Source of the DNA: Dehalococcoidales bacterium
GTDB lineage: Bacteria; Chloroflexota; Dehalococcoidia; Dehalococcoidales; UBA3254
NCBI GenBank assembly: GCA_016926695.1
Contig: JAFGOB010000147.1
Span: 1-6,610, forward strand
DNA length: 6,610 nt
Reading direction: 5' to 3'
Positions 1-6,244 of this stretch are shown here, piece by piece; position 1 is the stretch's first letter; each line of letters starts with the position of its first letter. The notes below the pieces were generated by a model. The model had not been told where the DNA came from and ran no database searches. It saw only the letters and a program-made list of their open reading frames with translations. The position numbers and the translations under genes are program-made.

Positions 1-879
1 AACCAGATGGCCGACCCGATGCTGCGCGGGATCAGCCGTGCTGCTGACGGCGGCCTGGACCCCCGTCCGAAGAACGGCTCGCCTGCCTTGTCCGGCGGCA
101 GTGCGGCTCCTGCCGATGGATTTTTCACCCAGGTATCGTACCGTGGAGCGTTCGGCACGGGTACGAGCTGGCTGGCCGGCTGGACCAACCTGGACCACCT
201 GGGCATCCTGGGCGACCTGGATGCCGGCGAGGTAGTCGTTACCAAGACGTGCAACTTCAACGGCGACGGCGTGATCAACATCGCCGACGTGATCGCTTTC
301 CTGGCGCTGGCCCGGGAAAACCCGAATGATCCGAAGGTGGACTGGGACGGGAACGGCAAGTACCAGATCAACGATGCAATCAGCCTGCTGCTGGACATCA
401 GGGACGGCGCCTGCCCGGACGCTTCAGTGCAGCTTGCCGGTGCCGCTGAAGGGGCCGGGCTTACGGTGCTCGACCTTTCCGCCGAAGACCGGGCTTACTT
501 CGAGGAGATGCTCGGGCAGATGTCGCTTACCGAGGAAGAGCAGGCCGCAGCCGAGCTGATCCTCTACGGGGCGGCCGCACCCTCGAGCCTGCCCCGGGCG
601 TTCACGTTGGCCCAGAACACACCCAACCCGTTCAACCCTTCCACCACCATAAGCTTCAGCGTGCCCGAGGGACGCAACCTGCACGCCACCCTCAGGGTCT
701 ACGACCTCAGGGGCGGCCTGGTGCGCACCCTGGTGGATGGAGTCAGGGAAGCCGGGACCTACCAGATCTTCTGGGATGGGGCAGATGAGCGCGGGCGGCA
801 GCTCTCCAGCGGGGTCTATTTCTACCGCCTGGTGGCCGGGGAATATTCGCAGACCAGGAAGATGGTCCTGCTCAAATAG
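1..879 (+). CDS. C-terminal part of a secreted surface protein with dockerin-like module and FlgD-Ig/T9SS-like sorting tail (5' partial)
   Basis: The frame is open to the left edge (AAC CAG precede the first ATG at 7), and there is no ribosome binding site or signal peptide, so the true start is outside the window. Residues are numbered from that ATG. Residues 1-70 (DPMLRGISR, GGLDPRP, GSPALSG, FFTQVSYRGAFG, WLAGWT) match, from memory, the closing segment of large beta-helix-like surface proteins of FCB bacteria. Residues 82-136 are dockerin-like, with two calcium loops (N83, N85, D87, D94 and D112, D114, N116, D123) bracketed by C82 and C136. Residues 157-188 are a predicted helical segment. 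Residues 195-290 are the sorting tail: NTPNPFNPST, VYDLRG, FWDG, SSGVYFYR, terminal RKMVLLK. The sampled tail DNA is 65% GC. The likely role is surface display or release. Substrate and partner cannot be read from this fragment. Confidence 0.88.
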   Translation, partial: NQMADPMLRGISRAADGGLDPRPKNGSPALSGGSAAPADGFFTQVSYRGAFGTGTSWLAGWTNLDHLGILGDLDAGEVVVTKTCNFNGDGVINIADVIAFLALARENPNDPKVDWDGNGKYQINDAISLLLDIRDGACPDASVQLAGAAEGAGLTVLDLSAEDRAYFEEMLGQMSLTEEEQAAAELILYGAAAPSSLPRAFTLAQNTPNPFNPSTTISFSVPEGRNLHATLRVYDLRGGLVRTLVDGVREAGTYQIFWDGADERGRQLSSGVYFYRLVAGEYSQTRKMVLLK

Positions 880-893
880 TACAGCAGGTCGGA

Positions 894-1019
894 TATGGGT
901 GGGAAGGCTGGTTATTTTCTCCAAAACCCTTGAAGGATTGACATAGATCAGACGATTGACAATCTCCCCGGATCGTTATCGTTTGGACCCGGAGAAAATG
1001 CCAGGCTTCCCACCCGATA
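894..1019. repeat. Long imperfect inverted repeat (126 bp) in the 3' region of the first gene
   Basis: The left arm 894-922 is nearly the reverse complement of the right arm 991-1019. Bases 897-906 (GGGTGGGAAG) pair perfectly with 1006-1015, 908-911 with 1001-1004, and 914-922 (ATTTTCTCC) with 991-999. There is one G-G mismatch (907/1005), a G-U pair (913/1000) and single bulges at 912 and 1016. The loop is 68 bases. It contains a possible small hairpin (ACGAT at 952-956 with ATCGT at 972-976) and two copies of GATTGACA. It starts 15 bases after the stop of the plus-strand gene and ends 19 bases before its terminator. It could be a structured 3' UTR, a small RNA, or a MITE-like element with terminal inverted repeats bounded by TA. 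The sequence alone does not decide between these. Confidence 0.75.
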
Positions 1020-1038
1020 ATTTTTCTGAAGATGGATT

Positions 1039-1071
1039 GAAAGAGCGTCCCCAGGACGCTCTTTCGTTTTT
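1039..1071 (+). terminator. Rho-independent terminator
   Basis: GAAAGAGCGTCC (1039-1050) and GGACGCTCTTTC (1054-1065) form a perfect 12-bp stem with a 3-base CCA loop, followed by GTTTTT. The T run lies only on the plus-strand side, so it terminates rightward transcription, presumably of the gene ending at 879. It sits 160 bases beyond that stop, which leaves the long inverted repeat inside the transcript. Confidence 0.9.
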
Positions 1072-1322
1072 CCGGGGCTGATGACGCAGCCCTGAGGTCC
1101 GCCTCTCCAGTCATTCCCGCCTGGCCCGGCTTCGGTTGAAATTGGACTATAGCTGGGGAAAGGGTAATTATTACGTCATGGTTTGGGGAAAATTACATAT
1201 CCCGAGAGACGGTATTCAGGCTCATTCCCCCGTACTATTTTTGCCGGGATTATTGGCGCACTTGACCGGATACTTTTGCCCCGTTTTATATGTTTTTACA
1301 GCCGGTTGAAGCGAAGTAATAC

Positions 1323-1343
1323 CGTATAATCCGCGTATAATCC
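1323..1343 (+). repeat. Tandem CGTATAATCC repeat (two copies)
   Basis: Two exact copies of CGTATAATCC are separated by one G, so two perfect TATAAT hexamers lie 11 bp apart (1325-1330 and 1336-1341). The nearest -35-like hexamers are TTTACA at 1295-1300 and TTGAAG at 1306-1311. Their spacers to either TATAAT are 13, 24 or more bases, outside the usual 16-18, so a functional sigma70-type promoter is not supported. Confidence 0.6.
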
Positions 1344-1382
1344 AATCAGTTCCAAAGAAGAGGCGATGAAAACGGAAATTCT

Positions 1383-1409
1383 ACTCGCTAAAAGGTTAAG
1401 AAAGCGAGT
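1383..1409 (-). terminator. Weak candidate terminator of the large minus-strand gene
   Basis: ACTCGCT (1383-1389) and AGCGAGT (1403-1409) form a perfect 7-bp stem with a 13-base loop, about 80 bases beyond the stop of the minus-strand gene. Read on the minus strand it is followed by AGAATTTCCGTTTT, which is a poor, interrupted U-tract. It is the best hairpin in the right place, but the long loop and weak tail make termination uncertain. Confidence 0.3.
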
Positions 1410-1487
1410 CTATACAGTCTGGCAGAACTAAATGTGAAAAATACAATACCCTAAAAGAATCCAGTCTAATCCGGGAGAATGGAAGGC

Positions 1488-4400
1488 TTACTTCAACAGC
1501 ACCATCTTCCTTGTCTGCATGAACTCTTCGGTCTGGATACGATAGAAATACACTCCACTGGAGGCAAGGCTGCCCTTGTTGTCTGTTCCATCCCAGAATA
1601 CAAAATATCTACCTGCCTCTTTTACCTCCTCCACAAGAGTTCGTACGAGGGCACCCCGAATATCGTAGACTTTCAACACAACTTCTACGGTTCGTCCTTC
1701 CGGCACTGTGTAGCAAATCGCAGTGGATGGATTGAAAGGATTCGGGCTGTTCTGGCTTAGGGAAAACACCTCCGGCATTCTCGCCGCCCCGGTTTTACCG
1801 TAAAGGGCCAGGCGCAAAGCGGCTTCCTGCTCCGAAGTCAGGTTCATCTGCGACATAACTCTTTCCAGATATTCGATATCCTCCGTGCTTAAGCTATGTA
1901 CCATGGGGGGGATCGGTGCCGGGACCCTGTTGGCTGCCAGCAGTCCGGAGGCATCCGGGCAGGTGCCATTCATAATATCAAGTAACAGCAGTATAGCGTC
2001 GGAGATCACATATTTGCCATCCTCGTTCCAGTCTACTCGCGGATCGTTGGGGTTATCCCGGGCCATCAGCAGGAAGGTTATCACATCGTTGATTAAAATT
2101 TTCCCGTCTCCCGAGAAATCGCAGGACTTGGAGGGAGGTTCTCCACTGCCGCCGGTGCGAACCTGATAGCGAACTCCTGTAACTGGAGGCCTTATTAGCG
2201 GATCACCGAAATAATCCGTCAGGTTTAGCAGCCCGCTACCACCATCCGGGTAATTACCATAATTGGTTCGAAACAGCCAGACATCACCTTGGCCGGGAAC
2301 TGTTTCTTGCGGCGTGGAGACTTTGAGTTGCATTCCGCAGAGAAACAGGTAAAACTTCACATCGCTGCCGGTCCTGCTGGGAGTCCTGGGCGCTTTTGGA
2401 TTTGATCCGGCTCCTGAAAAGTCGCTTTCGGTTAGCTCCGCCCTCATTTTGCCGGACAATCGTATAAACCTGCTCCAGCTTTTGTAAAAACTCCAACTGG
2501 AACCGGGCATACGATTATAAGGTATCTCAACATTGTGTGTCAGGTCCCATACCTCCAGGGTCAAGGAATCACCGACCTCATGCCAGCGCAGCTCGATATC
2601 CGCCGCCCGGTAGCCTATGGGCACGCTGTTGTTTCCGCCGTTATATCCTTGAAGTAACTCGACATCCTCCAGTGGCGTAGTTCCGGTTATGATATCCACA
2701 TTATTCCAGACCGACAGATCTAGATTGTAAGGCAATAACTCGAACTCCAGGTTAAAGGGAACGCCCACATCATCTTTCGGGGGATATAAAAAGAAACGCG
2801 CTCCGTGTCCCGGATAGGCCGCCCATTCGCACTTGATCATTTTTGAATCTGAAAAAAGCACTTTTCCCAGCTTGTCGGTAAGGCTCACATAGACCCGGTT
2901 CATCAACAAGTAGTCATAATCCGGCACTACAGCCGGATTTTCCGTCTCGTCTGGCTCGCCTATGATAGAATCTATAACAATGTAATAAGTCTCATAGGTT
3001 TGCCCGGCATCCTGAATGAAGATGAACGGATTTCTCAGAGCATTGGTGGGAGTGGCTCCGTCGATCAACCGGTAATCTTCGACCTGGATATCTCGATATC
3101 CGATATTCAACGAATCTCCCGATCCGTCTATCATCACCAGGTCTTCAGCTTCATCCGTGATCAGTTGCCGTCGGTAGCCATCCGGATTGCTGCTGGGAAT
3201 CACTCTATTGTCCGGTCCGAAAACAACCGGACTTTCCCGTGAGAAAACTGTGGATACATCATCTGTATCCAAGGCATTCCAGTCATAGGCGGTAACCAAG
3301 TAATAATAAGGAAAACAGTTCTCAAGGCCGGTGTCGGTAAAGCTGTATTGCAGCCCTGCCGACAGGTCAAACTCAGCCAGTAATTCCGCATCCCCTGCTC
3401 TGCCGGTTTTCGACCGGTACAACCGGTATCCCTGAAAGTCGTACTCGCGGTAGTCGTTAGAGCCTGCGTAATAATCGTACATCTCATCCCGGGAGGTTTC
3501 GCTGATATCGTCCCAGGTGATAGTCACCTGCCGGTCTCCCGGCATGAGTGTGGCATTGGGTGGCAGGGGTGTACCGGGATGAATAAAGCCGTTACCGTAT
3601 ATCTCGATAGCTGATGAAGCCAGATTTATCAGGTTACCTGCTTCAATAGCAACACCCTCATCAGAGTTATCAGGGACAGGATTATGCACCGGGTATGCAC
3701 AAAGCCAGGCAAAATCGAACTTTACTGCCGAATCTGGCGGAAGAATGAGTTCGTCACTCTGGGCCATGCCCTGAAACAAATCACCCTCCCATGAGGAAAG
3801 ATAGACACTAGAGTCTGAACGGGGATCGGCAACATTACCGGGATTAGGCCCCGGGCCTTGGCGCTCCAGGTACAGCTTTCCTCGAAACATGTTCCAGGCG
3901 TCATCTGTTTTCATGCGGTCCGAGGCCCAGAGCGTCCATCCTGCATGTACACCTCCATCATATGGCATGCCAGTTCTATCTGTACTGGCTACAGTAATAG
4001 GAATCTCTTCTCCATTAACCTCCGGAGTGTGCAGGAATACCATGCCCATAAATCCTACCTGACCACTGTAGCCCACGGAGTAAAAGTCACGGTCTAAACC
4101 GAAAAGAAGTCGAATTGAAGGAACATATCCAACATAGTCAGGTCCATCCCAGCCACCACTTTCTCCTCTCAAGGCGGCGTATTGCCCAATCATCATGTGG
4201 TTGATATCGGTAGGCAGCAAATATGGTACTCCCGGTGGGGTAACCGGCCCCCGGGAGGGATCGCCGTTCCAGGCGTAAAAGTGCCAGCGGCTCATGTTGC
4301 GGCAAGTTACCAGATGAAACTGAATGTCCCGGACGCCGGGATAGTTGAAAGACATGATCCGCTCTTCGAATTGCACCGGTAATGGAGGTCCGTAGCCCTC

Positions 4401-6137
4401 AAAGAATTCATTTAAGTTCAGACCGCCTATTTGGCCTCTGACATTCCAATCGGGGTGTTGGATACAGATCACATCCTCGTCGCTGATCACGATCGGCTCG
4501 CCATTGATATCACCCTTTCCGTCACCGTTCACATCGGTCCTGAACTCCGGCGGCCAGGCATCCAGGTCGCCTGCACGGGTGCTGACCTTGAGCTTGAGCG
4601 CCCCTTGGGGCAGGTCCATTCCCCCGTCCCCGTCCAGGTCCTGCTGTGCCACATAGTACAATCCGTTTTCCCTCCACCAGAAATTGGTGGGAATCCGGCC
4701 TGGATCGTGAGCTCCGTCATTGTGGCGCTGAATGGTGGTATCCATTTTTTCGTCAAGCGAAAAATGTCCCACGCCGCCGTACCACAGGCCTGGCCAAGCC
4801 ATCATTTTTTCACCTGACCCGCGGGGCCAGATTATCGCGGTTTGTAAATCCCAGTTTCGGTGTTGGCCGGAGGTGTGAAGAATCACTTCCAGGTTGTTGC
4901 CCTGAGTATTATACCATTCGGTAGTCCCCGGTATTAAGCCGTAATCCCCTCCACCGGAGTTAATTTCGTAGACAAAATTACCGATCACAGACAACTGGAT
5001 CAAACCGGTATTCTGCAGGTCGTGGCGGAATTTCGGCCAGGGGCTGTCTGCCAGCCCGGCCTCTGTTCCACTGTCAATGGCATACAGGTATCCGTCCTCC
5101 GAGCCGAAATAAACAGTACCGTCATTTCCTACCGCAGGTGAGGAATTGACCGGACCGCCTGTGATATACTTCCATTTAAGCGCCCCCTCGGATGTTATGG
5201 CGTATAAATTGTAGTCCTCAGATCCCACATAAATAGTCCCGTCACTGCCAACCGCCGGCGAAGAGTTGATAGGCCCCTCTGTAGTAAACAACCATTTAAG
5301 AGTACCATCAGGCGTTATGGCATATAGAGTGTGATCCTGTGATCCAACATATAATGTCAAATCCGGTCCGATTGCAGGAGATGAGAAAATCGGCCCTCCT
5401 GTCTGGAAACTCCATTTCTGTTCACTGTTTGAGCTAAAAGCATATAGATTATTGTTAAAAGAACCAATATAGATGTTTCCGTTGGCATCAACTGCAGGGG
5501 ATGACTGCACGGGGCTACCTTCCAATCTCTGCCAGGACAAAGATAAATGTGTTAAGAAGGCATTCAATTTATCTCCTATACCGACATAGACTGTCAAGTC
5601 GCTGACAATTGCCACCGAAGAAAAATCCATGTTACCATCAGCCAAGTATGTAGCATTTACTAACTGTTTCCATGGATCAGTAATGGGGCCGTCTTTATTT
5701 ATGTAGGTATTGAATCTGGCACCGCTGCCAAGATAAATATTCCCATTACCGCCTATGGCCGGAGATGCTGTTATCGAACTGCCGGTATTGTAAATCCAGT
5801 TTTCTGTTCCATCGGAATTAACGGAATATAAAGAGCTGTCTTCCGAACCGACATAAATTCTTCCGTCCCAGTTAATCGCCGGTGAGGATTTAATCGGACC
5901 GTTTGTAGTGAATTGCCAATTGAGGGTGCCATCCGGGTTGACAGCATACAAGTTGTGGTCTTCAGATCCCACATAAATAGTACCATCCGAAGCGACCGCA
6001 GGACTGGAAAAGATCGGCCCCTCTGTCTGGAATTTAAATACCAGGTCCCCGGCTGCCGGGAAAAGCTGCATCGCATAGCCTATCAAGCAAAAAAAGCATC
6101 CTGAAACGATAACTTTTACGGATCGTATGCCACTCAT
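1488..6137 (-). CDS. Large secreted modular protein: PQQ-type beta-propeller, FnIII-like domain, dockerin-like module, sorting tail
   Basis: The product is 1549 residues and complete (TAA stop). The start is the ATG at 6137, chosen for its perfect Shine-Dalgarno and the signal peptide that follows at once (residues 1-30: basic R5/K8, hydrophobic 9-26, PAAG). Residues 31-380 hold about eight blades of roughly 40 residues (SSPAV.sDGTIYVGSED..LYA...G.l.W.f), closing with WPKFRHDLQNTG. Residues 381-858 have no named domain but follow a pattern I recall from large FCB surface proteins (WPRG, GLWYGG, DVNGDG, SDEDV), with acidic loops at 500-508 and 535-546. Residues 859-967 are fibronectin III-like (PGDRQVTITWDD, DFQGYRLYRS, YYYLVTAYD). 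Residues 968-1338 are beta-rich and unassigned. Then come the dockerin-like module (1339-1393), a helical segment (1416-1447) and the sorting tail (1454-1549, NSPNPFNPST to RKMVLLK). It is probably a surface binding or scaffold protein. No catalytic motif is seen. Confidence 0.93.
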   Translation of the reverse strand: MSGIRSVKVIVSGCFFCLIGYAMQLFPAAGDLVFKFQTEGPIFSSPAVASDGTIYVGSEDHNLYAVNPDGTLNWQFTTNGPIKSSPAINWDGRIYVGSEDSSLYSVNSDGTENWIYNTGSSITASPAIGGNGNIYLGSGARFNTYINKDGPITDPWKQLVNATYLADGNMDFSSVAIVSDLTVYVGIGDKLNAFLTHLSLSWQRLEGSPVQSSPAVDANGNIYIGSFNNNLYAFSSNSEQKWSFQTGGPIFSSPAIGPDLTLYVGSQDHTLYAITPDGTLKWLFTTEGPINSSPAVGSDGTIYVGSEDYNLYAITSEGALKWKYITGGPVNSSPAVGNDGTVYFGSEDGYLYAIDSGTEAGLADSPWPKFRHDLQNTGLIQLSVIGNFVYEINSGGGDYGLIPGTTEWYNTQGNNLEVILHTSGQHRNWDLQTAIIWPRGSGEKMMAWPGLWYGGVGHFSLDEKMDTTIQRHNDGAHDPGRIPTNFWWRENGLYYVAQQDLDGDGGMDLPQGALKLKVSTRAGDLDAWPPEFRTDVNGDGKGDINGEPIVISDEDVICIQHPDWNVRGQIGGLNLNEFFEGYGPPLPVQFEERIMSFNYPGVRDIQFHLVTCRNMSRWHFYAWNGDPSRGPVTPPGVPYLLPTDINHMMIGQYAALRGESGGWDGPDYVGYVPSIRLLFGLDRDFYSVGYSGQVGFMGMVFLHTPEVNGEEIPITVASTDRTGMPYDGGVHAGWTLWASDRMKTDDAWNMFRGKLYLERQGPGPNPGNVADPRSDSSVYLSSWEGDLFQGMAQSDELILPPDSAVKFDFAWLCAYPVHNPVPDNSDEGVAIEAGNLINLASSAIEIYGNGFIHPGTPLPPNATLMPGDRQVTITWDDISETSRDEMYDYYAGSNDYREYDFQGYRLYRSKTGRAGDAELLAEFDLSAGLQYSFTDTGLENCFPYYYLVTAYDWNALDTDDVSTVFSRESPVVFGPDNRVIPSSNPDGYRRQLITDEAEDLVMIDGSGDSLNIGYRDIQVEDYRLIDGATPTNALRNPFIFIQDAGQTYETYYIVIDSIIGEPDETENPAVVPDYDYLLMNRVYVSLTDKLGKVLFSDSKMIKCEWAAYPGHGARFFLYPPKDDVGVPFNLEFELLPYNLDLSVWNNVDIITGTTPLEDVELLQGYNGGNNSVPIGYRAADIELRWHEVGDSLTLEVWDLTHNVEIPYNRMPGSSWSFYKSWSRFIRLSGKMRAELTESDFSGAGSNPKAPRTPSRTGSDVKFYLFLCGMQLKVSTPQETVPGQGDVWLFRTNYGNYPDGGSGLLNLTDYFGDPLIRPPVTGVRYQVRTGGSGEPPSKSCDFSGDGKILINDVITFLLMARDNPNDPRVDWNEDGKYVISDAILLLLDIMNGTCPDASGLLAANRVPAPIPPMVHSLSTEDIEYLERVMSQMNLTSEQEAALRLALYGKTGAARMPEVFSLSQNSPNPFNPSTAICYTVPEGRTVEVVLKVYDIRGALVRTLVEEVKEAGRYFVFWDGTDNKGSLASSGVYFYRIQTEEFMQTRKMVLLK
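1491..1778 (-). other. FlgD-Ig/T9SS-like C-terminal sorting domain (residues 1454-1549) of the large gene
   Basis: The 96-residue tail runs from MPEVFSLSQNSPNPFNPST through VYDIRGALVRTLV, FWDGTDNKG and SSGVYFYR to QTRKMVLLK at the very end. It aligns without gaps to the tail of the plus-strand gene at 60 of 96 positions. In Bacteroidetes, tails of this kind direct type IX secretion. In related candidate phyla the same export role is inferred, not shown. Confidence 0.85.
1959..2123 (-). other. Dockerin-like module (residues 1339-1393) of the large gene
   Basis: There are two EF-hand-like calcium loops. Loop one uses D1340, S1342, D1344 and D1351. Loop two uses D1369, N1371, D1373 and D1380. 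Each is followed by a short hydrophobic helix (DVITFLLMAR and DAILLLLDI), and an NPNDP turn joins the two halves. C1339 and C1393 flank the module at the same 54-residue spacing as C82 and C136 of the other gene. Hand alignment gives 40 identities in 59 positions, ungapped. Dockerins normally bind cohesins, but none is encoded here. Confidence 0.8.
4998..6047 (-). repeat. Coding tandem repeats: about eight PQQ-like propeller blades
   Basis: Roughly 120-bp units encode about 40-residue blades. Blades 1, 2, 5, 6, 7 and 8 keep the SSPA[VI] and [IVL]Y[VIF]GS core. Blades 3 and 4 (residues about 119-207) are degenerate: blade 3 has ASPAI and IYLGS, then an insertion with NKDG..DPW, and blade 4 reads SSVAI and VYVGIGD. 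A 20-base stretch covering the IYVGSED codons is identical in blade 1 (5962-5981) and blade 7 (5218-5237), which points to recent blade duplication or gene conversion. Eight blades fit a PQQ/Trp-docking type propeller, but no dehydrogenase active site is present. Confidence 0.85.
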
Positions 6138-6141
6138 TTTG

Positions 6142-6148
6142 CCTCCTT
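6142..6148 (-). promoter_or_regulatory. Ribosome binding site of the large gene (decides the start)
   Basis: On the minus strand AAGGAGG lies 4 bases before the ATG at 6137. This is a perfect anti-16S match. It supports that start over the in-frame ATG at 6218, whose 27 extra residues would precede the signal peptide and would encode this Shine-Dalgarno as Gln-Gly-Gly. Confidence 0.88.
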
Positions 6149-6162
6149 GATAAATCTTCAAT

Positions 6163-6190
6163 AGAATAAAATCGACATTCCCCATATCAA
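6163..6190 (-). promoter_or_regulatory. Candidate sigma70-type promoter, proximal
   Basis: On the minus strand TTGATA (6190-6185), a 16-base spacer and TATTCT (6168-6163) match the consensus at 5/6 and 4/6. Transcription would begin near 6157, giving a leader of about 20 bases that just contains the ribosome binding site. Confidence 0.35.
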
Positions 6191-6216
6191 AATTGAAACA
6201 GTAAAAAATAGCCTTC

Positions 6217-6244
6217 ATTCTCGATTGTGAGTAGAATTTATCAA
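6217..6244 (-). promoter_or_regulatory. Candidate sigma70-type promoter, distal
   Basis: On the minus strand TTGATA (6244-6239), a 16-base spacer and GAGAAT (6222-6217) match the consensus at 5/6 and 4/6. It overlaps the alternative upstream ATG at 6218, so a transcript from here would exclude that start. It would give a leader of about 70 bases. Either this or the proximal site could be the real one, and AT-rich sequence produces such matches by chance. Confidence 0.3.

Larger units (their letters stand above)
1072..1487. other. Intergenic spacer with short degenerate repeats, no supportable gene
   Basis: No reading frame here shows coding character in either direction. The spacer holds repeated GGGGAAA..TTA motifs (1155-1174 and 1185-1204) and two similar blocks of the type CCG..TACT..TTTTGCC (about 1230-1248 and 1266-1283). 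It also has a tandem 10-bp repeat CGTATAATCC (1323-1332 and 1334-1343) and a hairpin at 1383-1409. These may be remnants of a mobile element end, but no transposase fragment was recognised. Confidence 0.5.

Noticed and set aside
424..924. Minus-strand 166-codon open frame opposite the first gene
   Set aside because: It is antisense to the dockerin and sorting regions, whose motifs are clear on the plus strand. It has no domain of its own and arises from the high GC content.
894..1071. Known structured RNA (SRP RNA, tmRNA, RNase P RNA, 6S RNA)
   Set aside because: The conserved sequence signatures of the first three are absent. The overall shape is only loosely like 6S RNA, with a loop too short and no supporting consensus.
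1366..1431. Small open frame of 21 codons (MKTEILLAKRL...) after AAGAAGAGG
   Set aside because: The purine tract is only 2 bases from the ATG, the frame overlaps the 1383-1409 hairpin, there is no fitting promoter, and the length is within chance expectation.
1479..1760. Plus-strand 93-codon open frame opposite the sorting tail of the large gene
   Set aside because: It is antisense to a well-recognised domain and carries no recognisable motif or start signal.
4431..4817. Plus-strand 128-codon open frame within the large gene
   Set aside because: It is a shadow of the minus-strand coding sequence that carries the DVNGDG and SDEDV motifs. No ribosome binding site or domain was seen.
4998..6047. 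PQQ-dependent dehydrogenase enzyme
   Set aside because: Only the blade repeats are present. The catalytic Asp/Asn region, the vicinal cysteine motif and a haem c site of quinoprotein dehydrogenases are not seen.
6096..6113. Possible lipoprotein signal (VSGC at residues 11-14 of the large protein)
   Set aside because: The hydrophobic stretch before the cysteine is only about five residues and hydrophobic sequence continues well past it, so an ordinary signal peptide ending near PAAG fits better.
6138..6218. Upstream in-frame ATG at 6218 as the start of the large gene, adding 27 residues
   Set aside because: There is no good ribosome binding site in front of it, the extension precedes the signal peptide, and it contains the perfect AAGGAGG that serves the ATG at 6137.
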